A DNA stretch of 64,000 bases from NCBI RefSeq assembly GCF_900111885.1, contig NZ_FOKG01000021.1, positions 1 through 64,000 on the forward strand, in the 5' to 3' direction. The DNA comes from Amycolatopsis marina. Its GTDB lineage: Bacteria > Actinomycetota > Actinomycetes > Mycobacteriales > Pseudonocardiaceae. The notes under the pieces are model-generated. The model had not been told where the DNA came from and made no database searches. It was given only the letters and a program-made list of their open reading frames with translations. The translations under genes were made by a program, and so were the position numbers. Numbering within the stretch: the first letter of the stretch is position 1; the number at the start of each line of letters is the position of its first letter. Positions 16,637 to 24,859 of the stretch are shown piece after piece.

Positions 16637-17806
16637 GCCCGCCGCGCCGCGGACCGCGGCCTCTGTTCCGAGGGCGGAGCGGACCACCCTGATCGGCGCG
16701 AAACCGGCGCTCATCACCCGAGTCTCCAGCTCGGCGACCAGGGCGCCCGCGAGCCAGGGGTGCAGACGCGCGTAGGCGCCGCCGAGCACGACCGCTGGAA
16801 CGTCGAGCAGGTTGACCACATCGGACAGTGCGGTGCCGAGCCAGCGGCCTGCGGAGGCCGTCGCGGCGAGCGCGGCCGCATCGTCGTGCTCGAGTTTGCG
16901 GACCAGTTCCCCGAGTTGTTCCGACGGCCTGCCGTCGGCGGGCACACCCGCGCGGCGCAACACGGATTCCTGACCTGCCAGGCGTTCCAGGCACCCGCGG
17001 GAGCCACAGGAGCACGCCGGGCCGTCCGCATCGACGGAGAAGTGCCCGATCTCCCCACCGAAACCGCGCACGCCCTCGAAGAGTTCGCCGGCCACGACGA
17101 TCCCGGCGCCGATGCCGACCTCGCCGGAGACGTGCACGTAGTCCCGCAGTCCGTCGTGGCCACCGGCCCAGAGTTCGGCCAGTGCGGCGAAGTTGGCCTC
17201 GTTGCCGGGCAGGATGGACAGTGCCGGCAGGTCCAGTCTGGCCCGCAGTTCGCCGGGCACGTCCACGTCGCGCCAGCCAAGGTTGGGGGCGACGCGGAGC
17301 ACTCCGCTGCCGGACTCGACCAGGCCCGGCAGCGCGACGCCGATGCCGCCGATGCGCACCCCGAGCGCCTCGGCCTCCTGGAGGGCGTCACGTACGGCCC
17401 TCGCGGTACGGGCGAGGACCCGCCCTGTCGGTTCCGTCCGGTTGTCCGTCTCACGCACCAGCCTGCTCCGCATCCGGCCGGTGAGGTCCACCAGGCAGGT
17501 CGCGAGGTAGTCGACGCCGATCTCGACGCCGAGCCCGTGCGGGCCCGTCTCCGACAGCGAGAGGGCGGCACCGCGGCGGCCGGGCCCTTCGCGGCGGGCC
17601 GGGCCGGAGTCCGTGACGAGACCGGCGGCCAGCATGCGTTCCACGAGGCTGGACACGGTCGCCTTCGTGAGTCCGGTACGCCCGGCGATGGAGGCCCTGG
17701 AGATACCGGGTGTGTCCGCGATCGCGGCCAGCACGAGTGCGGAGTTGTGCCTGCGCACGGTGTGCTGGCCCGCGGGATGCGGGGATGCCGGTCGCGGTGA
17801 GGTCAC
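16583..17806 (-). CDS. xylR: ROK-family repressor of xylose genes, XylR-like
   Basis: A 407-residue ROK protein with an N-terminal winged helix (SRASIAGRTGLTKATVSSLVERMLAAGLVTD). Its ROK domain keeps the zinc motif CSCGSRGC at about residue 265, with the sugar-site residues EIGHFSVD just before. It diverges from xylose isomerase across two operators, so it should repress xylA and itself until xylose binds. It is unrelated in detail to the csnR ROK protein, which lacks the zinc motif. No xylulokinase gene is adjacent. Confidence 0.9.
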   Translation of the reverse strand: MTSPRPASPHPAGQHTVRRHNSALVLAAIADTPGISRASIAGRTGLTKATVSSLVERMLAAGLVTDSGPARREGPGRRGAALSLSETGPHGLGVEIGVDYLATCLVDLTGRMRSRLVRETDNRTEPTGRVLARTARAVRDALQEAEALGVRIGGIGVALPGLVESGSGVLRVAPNLGWRDVDVPGELRARLDLPALSILPGNEANFAALAELWAGGHDGLRDYVHVSGEVGIGAGIVVAGELFEGVRGFGGEIGHFSVDADGPACSCGSRGCLERLAGQESVLRRAGVPADGRPSEQLGELVRKLEHDDAAALAATASAGRWLGTALSDVVNLLDVPAVVLGGAYARLHPWLAGALVAELETRVMSAGFAPIRVVRSALGTEAAVRGAAGSAVRAIVADPESFVETG

Positions 17807-17820
17807 GTCGAGAGCCTAAA

Positions 17821-17886
17821 CGTTCAGGGCCTGAACGAACCTCTTGACCTGCCGTCGGCCCCGCAGATAAGTTCAGTCGTCGAACT
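17821..17886. promoter_or_regulatory. xylA promoter with two XylR-type operators
   Basis: CGTTCAGGGCCTGAACG (17821-17837) is a perfect palindrome with 8-bp arms. Downstream, AGTTC (17870-17874) and GAACT (17882-17886) form a second inverted repeat that ends in AACTAATT, like known ROK/XylR sites. Between them lies a -35-like TTGACC (17844-17849) and, 17 bp on, a weak -10-like ATAAGT. This arrangement lets a repressor cover both sides of the promoter. Confidence 0.7.
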
Positions 17887-17937
17887 AATTGGCCGGGCTT
17901 TGCGGGCCCGGGCTCGTGAAGAACAGTGGAGGGCACC

Positions 17938-19122
17938 GTGGCACAACCGTCGACGCGCAGGCCAGTGCGCGAGGACAAGTTCAGCTTCGGTCTGTGGACG
18001 GTGGGCTGGCGCGCTGTCGATCCGTTCGGGGACGCGACACGTCCGACGTTGGACGCGGTGGAGGCCGTGCACCGCCTCGCCGACCTCGGCGCGTGGGGGA
18101 TCACCTTCCACGACGACGATCTGATTCCGTTCGGGACCGGCGAAACCGAGCGGGACCGGCAGATCGCGCGCTTCAGGGCCGCGCTGGACGAGACCGGGCT
18201 CGTGGTGCCGATGGCGACGACGAACCTGTTCGGCCACCCGGTGTTCAAGGACGGCGGCCTGACGAACAACGACCGCGGCATCCGCCGGTTCGCCCTGCGC
18301 AAGGTGATGCGCAACATGGACCTCGCCGCGGAGCTCGGAGCGTCCACCTACGTGCTCTGGGGTGGCCGTGAGGGGTCGGAGACCGATGCCGCGAAGGACG
18401 TCGGCGCCGCGCTCGACCGCTACCGCGAGGGCATCGACACGCTCGCCCAGTACGTGCTCGACCAGGGCTACAACCTGCGGCTGGCGCTGGAGCCCAAGCC
18501 GAACGAGCCGCGCGGCGACATATTCCTGCCGACGATCGGCCACGCGCTCGCGTTCATCTCCACCCTCGAGCACCACGACATGGTCGGGGTGAACCCCGAG
18601 GTCGGGCACGAGCAGATGGCCGGGCTGAACTTCGTCCACGGCATCGGACAGGCGCTGTGGCAGCGCAAGTTGTTCCACATCGACCTCAACGGCCAGCGCG
18701 GCCCGCGCTACGACCAGGACCTGATCTTCGGGCACGGCGACCTGCTGTCGGCGTTCTTCCTGGTGGACCTGCTGGAGCACGGAGGCTACGAGGGCCCCCG
18801 CCACTTCGACTACAAACCGCTGCGCACCGAGGACATCGACGGTGTCTGGGCCAGTGCGGAGGCGAACATGCGCAGCTACCTGGTGCTGCGCGAACGGGCG
18901 CGTACCTTCCGGGCGGACCCGAAGGTGCAGGAGGCGCTGGCCTACTCCGGGGTCCCGGAGCTGTCGGTGCCGACGCTGTCGCCAGGGGAGAAGCCGGCGG
19001 ATCTGAAGGCCGATCGGGCCGCCTTCGAGGACTTCGACGCCGACGCGGCCGCCGCACGGGGCTATGGGTTCGCCGCACTGTCCCAGCTGGCGCTGGACCA
19101 CCTGATCGACGCCCCGCGCTGA
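17938..19122 (+). CDS. xylA: Xylose isomerase
   Basis: A 394-residue class I (actinomycete-type) xylose isomerase, which interconverts xylose and xylulose and also glucose and fructose. The catalytic histidine is in GITFHDDDLIPFG. The first metal glutamate is in LRLALEPKPNEPRGD, and the other metal ligands lie in VGVNPEVGHEQMAG, HIDLNGQRGPRYDQD and HFDYKPLR. Length and motifs match Streptomyces enzymes. GTG 17938 is preferred to GTG 17926 because GGAGG lies just between them at proper spacing. It is regulated by the divergent xylR. Confidence 0.97.
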   Translation: MAQPSTRRPVREDKFSFGLWTVGWRAVDPFGDATRPTLDAVEAVHRLADLGAWGITFHDDDLIPFGTGETERDRQIARFRAALDETGLVVPMATTNLFGHPVFKDGGLTNNDRGIRRFALRKVMRNMDLAAELGASTYVLWGGREGSETDAAKDVGAALDRYREGIDTLAQYVLDQGYNLRLALEPKPNEPRGDIFLPTIGHALAFISTLEHHDMVGVNPEVGHEQMAGLNFVHGIGQALWQRKLFHIDLNGQRGPRYDQDLIFGHGDLLSAFFLVDLLEHGGYEGPRHFDYKPLRTEDIDGVWASAEANMRSYLVLRERARTFRADPKVQEALAYSGVPELSVPTLSPGEKPADLKADRAAFEDFDADAAAARGYGFAALSQLALDHLIDAPR

Positions 19123-19159
19123 GCGACCGCGCGCTCGGCGGCCACGGCCTGAGCGTTGC

Positions 19160-19909
19160 TCAACACAGGCCTCTGGACAGGGCGAGCGCGGCCGTCCGGA
19201 CCGCGGGTGCGACGCGGTCGGTCCGCATCCGGTTAGACCACCCGGAGATCGAGATGGCGGCGACGGCCGTGCCGCCCGCGTCCAGCAGGGGGCTTGCCGC
19301 GCACACCACACCCGGTCCTGACTCCTCGCGCTCGTAGGCGATGCCCTCGGTGCGGATCCGGTCGAGCTGACGGCGGAGCAGGCCGGGTGCGGTGACGGTG
19401 CGCGGGCTGAGCCGGGGCATTCCGGCGTCGATGACCGCCTGCACCCGCGCCTCCGGGCCGTTGGCGAGAATCGCCTTGCCCACCGCGGTGGCGTGCGCGG
19501 GAAAGCGGCCCCCGATCCTGGACGGCAGGCGCGGCGCGTCGGGCCCGCGCAGGACGTCGAGGTAGACGACCTCGGTGCCCTCCAGGACCGCGAGGTGCAC
19601 GGTGTTGTGCGTGGCCTCCCTGAGGTCGGCCAGGTACGGGCGCGCGGCATCGACGATGCCCCGCTGCCGGGTGGCCAGCTGCCCGATCTCGAACAGCCGC
19701 AGTCCCAGCCGCAGCGAGCGGCCGTCGCGTTCCAGCAGTCCGTGGGTCACGAGGTGCCCGGTCAACCGGTGCACGCTCGACTTGGGCAGCGCCGTACGGC
19801 GGGCGAGTTCGGACACCCCGAGTGCGTCGTCCCCGGGGCGGAACGCGGTCAGCAGAGCACTGATCCGGGCTGCGGTGGAGACGTCGTCGTTCCGCTCAGC
19901 GGCACACAT
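19160..19909 (-). CDS. IclR-family transcriptional regulator
   Basis: A 249-residue regulator. The N-terminal winged helix is LGVSELARRTALPKSSVHRLTGHLVTHGLLER, and the C-terminal IclR effector domain contains FPAHATAVGKAILA and the tail GTAVAAISISG. ATG 19909 is used; the longer frame to 19957 has no ribosome site. It diverges from the acetaldehyde dehydrogenase/aldolase pair. IclR proteins often control aromatic or diol catabolism, so regulation of that pair is a reasonable inference. Confidence 0.88.
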   Translation of the reverse strand: MCAAERNDDVSTAARISALLTAFRPGDDALGVSELARRTALPKSSVHRLTGHLVTHGLLERDGRSLRLGLRLFEIGQLATRQRGIVDAARPYLADLREATHNTVHLAVLEGTEVVYLDVLRGPDAPRLPSRIGGRFPAHATAVGKAILANGPEARVQAVIDAGMPRLSPRTVTAPGLLRRQLDRIRTEGIAYEREESGPGVVCAASPLLDAGGTAVAAISISGWSNRMRTDRVAPAVRTAALALSRGLC

Positions 19910-19983
19910 GTGTTGATTGTGCCGTATCCGGCGGGGAAGTGTGCGGATCGTCGGCACAGTTCTGTGACGGAGGGAGCCCGCGC

Positions 19984-20904
19984 ATGACCGAGCGGAGACG
20001 AGTGACGGCCGCGATCGTGGGGCCGGGCAACATCGGCACGGACCTGCTGGTGAAGCTGCGCCGCAGCGAGCTGGTGGATGTGCGGTACATGGTCGGGGTC
20101 GACCCGGCCTCCGACGGGCTGGCCAGGGCCGCCGACCTGGGCGTGCGTACGTCGGCGGCCGGGGTGGACTGGCTGCTGGAGCAGGAGGACCGCCCGGACC
20201 TGGTCTTCGAGGCGACCTCCGCCGGAGCGCACAGGGCGAACGCGCCGCGCTACGCCGAGGCCGGGATCCAGGCCGTGGACCTGACTCCGGCCGCGATCGG
20301 TCCCTTCACCTGTCCCGTGGTGAACCTGCCCGACCAACTGGGCGCGCCGAACCTGAACCTGATCACCTGCGGCGGCCAGGCGACGATCCCGATCGTGCGC
20401 GCCGTGTCGCGGGTGACGCCGGTGCCCTACGCGGAGATCGTCGCCTCGGTGTCGTCGCGCTCCGCTGGTCCTGGCACCAGGGCGAACATCGACGAGTTCA
20501 CCGAGACCACGGCGCACGGCATCGAGTCGGTCGGTGGTGCGGCGGCCGGTAAGGCGATCATCATCATCAACCCGGTGGAACCGCCGATGATCATGCGGGA
20601 CACGGTGTTCTGTGCGATCGGTCCGGACGCCGACCGGGACGCGATCACCGCCTCGATCGAGCGGATGGTGGCCGACGTCCGGGGGTACGTGCCGGGGTAC
20701 ACGCTCAAGGCCGAGCCGCAGTACGACGACCCGTGCCCCGACTGGAACGGCCGCGGCCGGGTCGCGGTGTTCCTGGAGGTGGCGGGCAACGGCGACTACC
20801 TGCCCGCGTTCGCGGGAAATCTGGACATCATGACGGCTGCCGCCGCCCGGGTGGGGGAGTTGCTGGCGGAACGAATCCTGGACCGGAAGGCGGTGACAGC
20901 GTGA
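19984..20904 (+). CDS. Acetaldehyde dehydrogenase (CoA-acylating)
   Basis: A 306-residue enzyme that turns acetaldehyde, or propanal in steroid routes, plus CoA and NAD+ into the acyl-CoA. The NAD motif AAIVGPGNIGTDLLVKL is at the N-terminus, and the catalytic cysteine is in ITCGGQATIPIVRAVS. It belongs to the DmpF/MhpF/BphJ/HsaG family. The start has GGAGGGAG upstream. It is coupled to the aldolase gene by a GTGA overlap. The two enzymes usually form a channelling complex at the end of meta-cleavage pathways. Confidence 0.94.
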   Translation: MTERRRVTAAIVGPGNIGTDLLVKLRRSELVDVRYMVGVDPASDGLARAADLGVRTSAAGVDWLLEQEDRPDLVFEATSAGAHRANAPRYAEAGIQAVDLTPAAIGPFTCPVVNLPDQLGAPNLNLITCGGQATIPIVRAVSRVTPVPYAEIVASVSSRSAGPGTRANIDEFTETTAHGIESVGGAAAGKAIIIINPVEPPMIMRDTVFCAIGPDADRDAITASIERMVADVRGYVPGYTLKAEPQYDDPCPDWNGRGRVAVFLEVAGNGDYLPAFAGNLDIMTAAAARVGELLAERILDRKAVTA

Positions 20905-21995
20905 GCGACCGGAACTGGAACGACGGCGGCCGCGAGGTGCGGCTGGTGGACACCACGCTGCGCGACGGCAGTCATGCGATGGCGCACCGGTTCACCGAGC
21001 AGAACGTGCGGGACACGGTCCGGGCACTGGACTCCGCGGGCGTCTCGCTGATCGAGGTGACGCACGGCGACGGCCTCGGTGGGTCCACCTTCAACTACGG
21101 ATTCTCCCTGGTCGACGAGCGCACGCTGATCGCGGCGGCGGTCGAGGAGGCCCATGACGCGCGCATCGCGGTGCTGCTGCTGCCCGGCCTCGGCACCGTG
21201 ACGGACCTGCGCGCCGCGGCCGATCTCGGGGCGGGCGCCGTGCGGATCGCCACACACTGCACCGAGGCGGACGTGTCGGTGCAGCACTTCGCGGCGGCCC
21301 GCGAACTCGGTCTCGAGACGGTCGGGTTCCTGATGCTCTCGCACATGTCGACGCCGGAGGCGCTGGCGCGGCAGGGACGGATCATGGTGGACGCCGGCTG
21401 CCAGTGCGTCTACGTGGTCGACTCGGCAGGCGCCCTGATCCTCGAGGAGGCGGCGGACCGGATCGCCGCGCTGGTGGCCGAGTTCGGCGACCAGGCCGAG
21501 GTGGGCTACCACGGGCACCAGAACCTGAGCTTCGGCGTGGCGAACTCGGTGCTGGCTCACCGCGCGGGAGCGCGGCAGATCGACGGATCCCTGGTCGCGC
21601 TCGGTGCCGGAGCGGGCAACTCGCCGACCGAGGTGCTCGCCGCGACGTTCGAGCGCCTGGGCGTCGGCACCGGAGTGGACAAGGACGTGCTGATGGCCGC
21701 CGCGGAGAACGTGGTGAAGCCGTTCATCACCCGCCTGCCCGTGATGGACCGGTCTTCGATCATCCAGGGGTTCGCCGGTGTGTACTCCAGCTTCCTCCTG
21801 CACGCCGAGCGGGCCGAGCAGCGCTACGGGGTGCCCGCCCACGAGATCCTCTACCGGGTCGGGGCGGCGAGGTATGTGGGCGGCCAGGAAGACATGATCA
21901 TCGACATCGCCCTGGAGATCCTGCGTGAGCGCGAGGAGGCGGGGGCGGCAGACGCTCGGGTCAGCGCGGACGCCCTGTCAGGCTCGCGCGGCTGA
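20901..21995 (+). CDS. 4-hydroxy-2-oxovalerate aldolase
   Basis: A 364-residue DRE-TIM metallolyase of the DmpG/MhpE/BphI/HsaF family. It splits 4-hydroxy-2-oxoacids to pyruvate and an aldehyde. VRLVDTTLRDGSHAMAHRF carries the metal aspartate and catalytic arginine/histidine, and EVGYHGHQNLSFGVANS carries the two metal histidines. It partners the preceding dehydrogenase, with a 4-bp GTGA overlap. The hydratase and dioxygenase of the pathway are not in the window. The end overlaps the TetR gene by 35 bp on the other strand. Confidence 0.94.
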   Translation: MSDRNWNDGGREVRLVDTTLRDGSHAMAHRFTEQNVRDTVRALDSAGVSLIEVTHGDGLGGSTFNYGFSLVDERTLIAAAVEEAHDARIAVLLLPGLGTVTDLRAAADLGAGAVRIATHCTEADVSVQHFAAARELGLETVGFLMLSHMSTPEALARQGRIMVDAGCQCVYVVDSAGALILEEAADRIAALVAEFGDQAEVGYHGHQNLSFGVANSVLAHRAGARQIDGSLVALGAGAGNSPTEVLAATFERLGVGTGVDKDVLMAAAENVVKPFITRLPVMDRSSIIQGFAGVYSSFLLHAERAEQRYGVPAHEILYRVGAARYVGGQEDMIIDIALEILREREEAGAADARVSADALSGSRG

Positions 21996-22578
21996 GCAGG
22001 TGGACACAATGCGTGACCAGGCGTTCCCTCGGTGCCGTCAGGGTGCCTTCCAGATGGGCCACGAACAGGTTGGTCAGCGCGCCGACCAGGCCGATCGCCG
22101 TCATCTCCCGGTCCAGTTCGTCGGCGCCGGTCGGCAGCTGTTCCCGAATCAGCGCGGCGAAGGCGGGCAGCAGCTCCACGCCCTTGCGGCTGAGCGTGGG
22201 GTCGGTCAGCGGCGCGATCAGCAGGACCCTGCCCTTGCGCGGATCGTCCAGCATCAACTCGACGAACGCGGTCACGGCCGCTTCGGCCCGCTCGTTCGCG
22301 GAGACAGGGGCCGCCGCGACGGCGTCGACAAGCGCCTGGTGGGCCTGCGCGCCGACCTGCTCGTAGACCGCGAGCACCAGGGCCTCGCGGTCGCTGAAAT
22401 TCTCGTAGAAGTACCGCTCGGTGAGTTTCGCCGTGCGGCATACGGCGCGCACGGTCACCGCCGCGCTGCCACCGGTGCCAAGGAGGTCGAGGCCGGCGGC
22501 CAGCAACTGCTCACGTCGAGCGTTCCGGCGATCGGTCAGTGTCGTGCCGCCCCACGTGCGCCCTGCTGTGTCGGCCAT
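21961..22578 (-). CDS. TetR-family transcriptional regulator
   Basis: A 205-residue regulator with a TetR N-terminal helix-turn-helix (VTVRAVCRTAKLTERYFYENFSDREALVLAVYE at about residues 40-72) and a helical ligand domain. ATG 22578 is chosen over ATG 22587 because GGAGA sits 9 bases before it. It diverges from the DUF2236 gene across two near-identical palindromes, a strong sign that it represses that gene. The effector is unknown. Confidence 0.9.
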   Translation of the reverse strand: MADTAGRTWGGTTLTDRRNARREQLLAAGLDLLGTGGSAAVTVRAVCRTAKLTERYFYENFSDREALVLAVYEQVGAQAHQALVDAVAAAPVSANERAEAAVTAFVELMLDDPRKGRVLLIAPLTDPTLSRKGVELLPAFAALIREQLPTGADELDREMTAIGLVGALTNLFVAHLEGTLTAPRERLVTHCVHLLSRASLTGRPR

Positions 22579-22611
22579 CACGTCCATTCTCCAGTACCGC
22601 GGTGGGTTCGT

Positions 22612-22656
22612 TGACTACGCCTGTTGTCAACCTTAGCCTGACAACGGGTGTAGTCA
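22612..22656. promoter_or_regulatory. Tandem TetR operators forming one large inverted repeat
   Basis: TGACTACGCCTGTTGTCA (22612-22629) and TGACAACGGGTGTAGTCA (22639-22656) are each nearly palindromic 18-mers, spaced 27 bp centre to centre. They are also reverse complements of each other with two mismatches. The gap lies between divergent TetR and DUF2236 genes. Two TetR dimers could bind side by side. Confidence 0.85.
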
Positions 22657-22682
22657 CTTTGCCCGACACGGTGAGGAGAACG

Positions 22683-23648
22683 ATGATGAATACCGGCCCG
22701 GTGCCGCTCGGCCCGGAATCACTCACGTGGAAGTACTTCGGTGACTGGCGGGGCCTGCTCATCGCGCTCTGGGCGGGCTCGATGCAGAACATGCATCCCG
22801 GACTCGGCGCGGGGGTGGAGCAGCACTCGCGGTTCTTCGAGGAGCGATGGCAGCGGCTTTTCCGTTCCCTGTACCCGATCGGTGGCGTTGTCTACGACGG
22901 GCCGCGGGCGCACGAGACGGCACTGCAGGTCCGGGGCTACCACGAGACGATCAAGGGCGTGGACGCACAGGGGCGGCGCTACCACGCGCTCGACCCGGAC
23001 ACCTACTACTGGGCCCACGCCACCTTTTTCGTGAGCACCCTGCTCATCGCGGAGAACTTCATGGGCGGGCTCACCGAAACCCAGCGGCGGCAGCTGTTCG
23101 ACGAGCACGTGCAGTGGTACCGCATGTACGACATGAGCATGCGGCCCGTGCCCGAGACGTGGGAGGACTTCCAGCGGTACTGGCACCGGATGTGCACCGA
23201 GGTGCTGGAGGACAACAAGGCGACCAGGGACGTGCTGGAGATCGACGACCTGGCGAAACCGGCCTACCTGCCCTGGCTGCCGGGGGCCGTCTGGCGGCTG
23301 GTCCGTCCCGCCGTCGCGCGCGGCTTCGTCTGGCTCACCGTGGGCATGTACGACCCCCCGGTGCGTGATCTGCTCGGTTACCGCTGGACGAACCGGGACC
23401 GGTGGCTGCACCGGCTGGTGGGCAGGGTGATCAACGCCGGATTCAGTCTCGTCCCACGAGAACGCAGATACCACCCGCGGGCCAGGGCGGGCTGGCGCAG
23501 GGCAGCGGGAAAGGTGCCCGCCGACGCGCCGCTGGTCGAGACCCCCGCCCGGAACCTTCCGCCGCGCGAGCGCAGGAGCAGCCCCACCCATTACGCGCCG
23601 GATGTCGACTCAGTGGACGTCACGGGCCCGGCTGACAGGGCTCGTTGA
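22683..23648 (+). CDS. DUF2236 / MpaB-like oxygenase family protein
   Basis: A 321-residue protein of the DUF2236 family, which includes latex-clearing oxygenase and the fungal MpaB oxygenase; some members bind heme b. Features include VEQHSRFFEERWQRLFRSL, the histidine-rich core YHALDPDTYYWAHATFF, and ENFMGGLTETQRRQLFDE. The C-terminus is basic and proline-rich. It probably oxidises a hydrophobic substrate, but no substrate is known here. GAGGAG precedes ATG 22683. The TetR gene and operators upstream indicate inducible expression. Confidence 0.85.
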   Translation: MMNTGPVPLGPESLTWKYFGDWRGLLIALWAGSMQNMHPGLGAGVEQHSRFFEERWQRLFRSLYPIGGVVYDGPRAHETALQVRGYHETIKGVDAQGRRYHALDPDTYYWAHATFFVSTLLIAENFMGGLTETQRRQLFDEHVQWYRMYDMSMRPVPETWEDFQRYWHRMCTEVLEDNKATRDVLEIDDLAKPAYLPWLPGAVWRLVRPAVARGFVWLTVGMYDPPVRDLLGYRWTNRDRWLHRLVGRVINAGFSLVPRERRYHPRARAGWRRAAGKVPADAPLVETPARNLPPRERRSSPTHYAPDVDSVDVTGPADRAR

Positions 23649-23708
23649 CCGGGGCAAGATCAGCTACGTTCGATCCACTCGTCTTCTCCGTCACCGCAGG
23701 AGGTCAAC

Positions 23709-24743
23709 GTGAAGCTCGGCTACCACCTCGGCTACTGGTCGTCCGGACCTCCTGCCGGAGCTCTGGAGGCGATCGTGCGGGCGGAGGAGCTCGGGTTCGA
23801 CTCCGTGTGGACCGCGGAGGGGTACGGCTCGGACGCCTTCACCCCGCTGGCCTGGTGGGGAGCGTCCACCTCGCGAATCCGGCTCGGGACCAACATCGTG
23901 CAGATGTCGGCCCGTACGCCCACGGCCACCGCGATGACCGCGATGACCCTGGACCATCTCAGCGGCGGCCGGTTCGTGCTCGGCCTCGGCGCTTCCGGGC
24001 CGCAGGTCGTGGAGGGCTGGTACGGCCAGCCCTACGCCCGCCCGCTGGCGCGCACCCGCGAGTACGTGGACATCGTGCGCAAGGTCGTCGCACGGGAACG
24101 GCCGGTGACGCACGAGGGCGACTTCTTCTCGCTGCCGCTGGCCGGTGGGACGGGCCTGGGCAAGCCGCTCAAGTCGACCGTGCACCCGCTGCGCTCGCAT
24201 ATCCCGATTCACCTAGCCGCCGAGGGGCCGAAGAACGTCGCGCTCGCCGCCGAGATCTGTGACGGCTGGCTGCCGCTGTTCTTCTCGCCGAAGAGCGACG
24301 CGTTCTACCGGACCGCGCTGGCCGAGGGTTTCGCGCGCAGGCCGGAGCAGGCGCAGCCGGAACACTTCGAGGTCGCGGCCTCGGTCCCGGTGATCGTGCA
24401 CGACGATGTCGAGCACGCCGCCGCGCTCATCAAGCCGTCGCTCGCCCTGTACATCGGCGGGATGGGTGCGAAGGGGGTCAACTTCCACCACGACGTCTTC
24501 GCGCGGATGGGCTACGAGGAGGTCGCGGACACCGTGCAGGAGCACTACCTCGCGGGCCGCAAGGAGGACGCCGTCGCGGCGATTCCCACCAGCCTGGTCG
24601 AGGACACCTCGCTGATCGGTCCGGCGGAGAAGATCAGGGAGGAACTGTCCGCCTGGGAGGAGACGGTGGTGACGACGCTGCTCGTCCGGGGTGACGCCGC
24701 GACGCTGCAGTCGGTCGCCGAGGTGCTGTCTGCGTCATCGTGA
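23709..24743 (+). CDS. LLM-class F420-dependent oxidoreductase
   Basis: A 344-residue luciferase-like TIM-barrel protein. YHLGYWSSGPPAGALEAIVRAEELGFDSVWTAEGYGSDAFTP matches the actinobacterial F420 branch when split at its motifs (ELGFDSVW; EGYGSDAF). LSGGRFVLGLGASGPQVVEGWYG and HLAAEGPKNVALAAEICDGWLP are further family marks. It should use F420 as hydride carrier on an unknown substrate. The GTG start lies 60 bp after the DUF2236 gene, so co-expression is possible. Association with oxygenase and aldolase genes hints at a catabolic role. Confidence 0.88.
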   Translation: MKLGYHLGYWSSGPPAGALEAIVRAEELGFDSVWTAEGYGSDAFTPLAWWGASTSRIRLGTNIVQMSARTPTATAMTAMTLDHLSGGRFVLGLGASGPQVVEGWYGQPYARPLARTREYVDIVRKVVARERPVTHEGDFFSLPLAGGTGLGKPLKSTVHPLRSHIPIHLAAEGPKNVALAAEICDGWLPLFFSPKSDAFYRTALAEGFARRPEQAQPEHFEVAASVPVIVHDDVEHAAALIKPSLALYIGGMGAKGVNFHHDVFARMGYEEVADTVQEHYLAGRKEDAVAAIPTSLVEDTSLIGPAEKIREELSAWEETVVTTLLVRGDAATLQSVAEVLSASS

Positions 24744-24859
24744 GAACCGGGACTTGTGCATGTGGGCTCGGTTTTCGGCTGCTCTGTCAGACGGCACGCG
24801 ACGGACGGATACCCTCATCGCGATCATGCGTGTGATCTCGCACTGATGAGGAGGACCCC

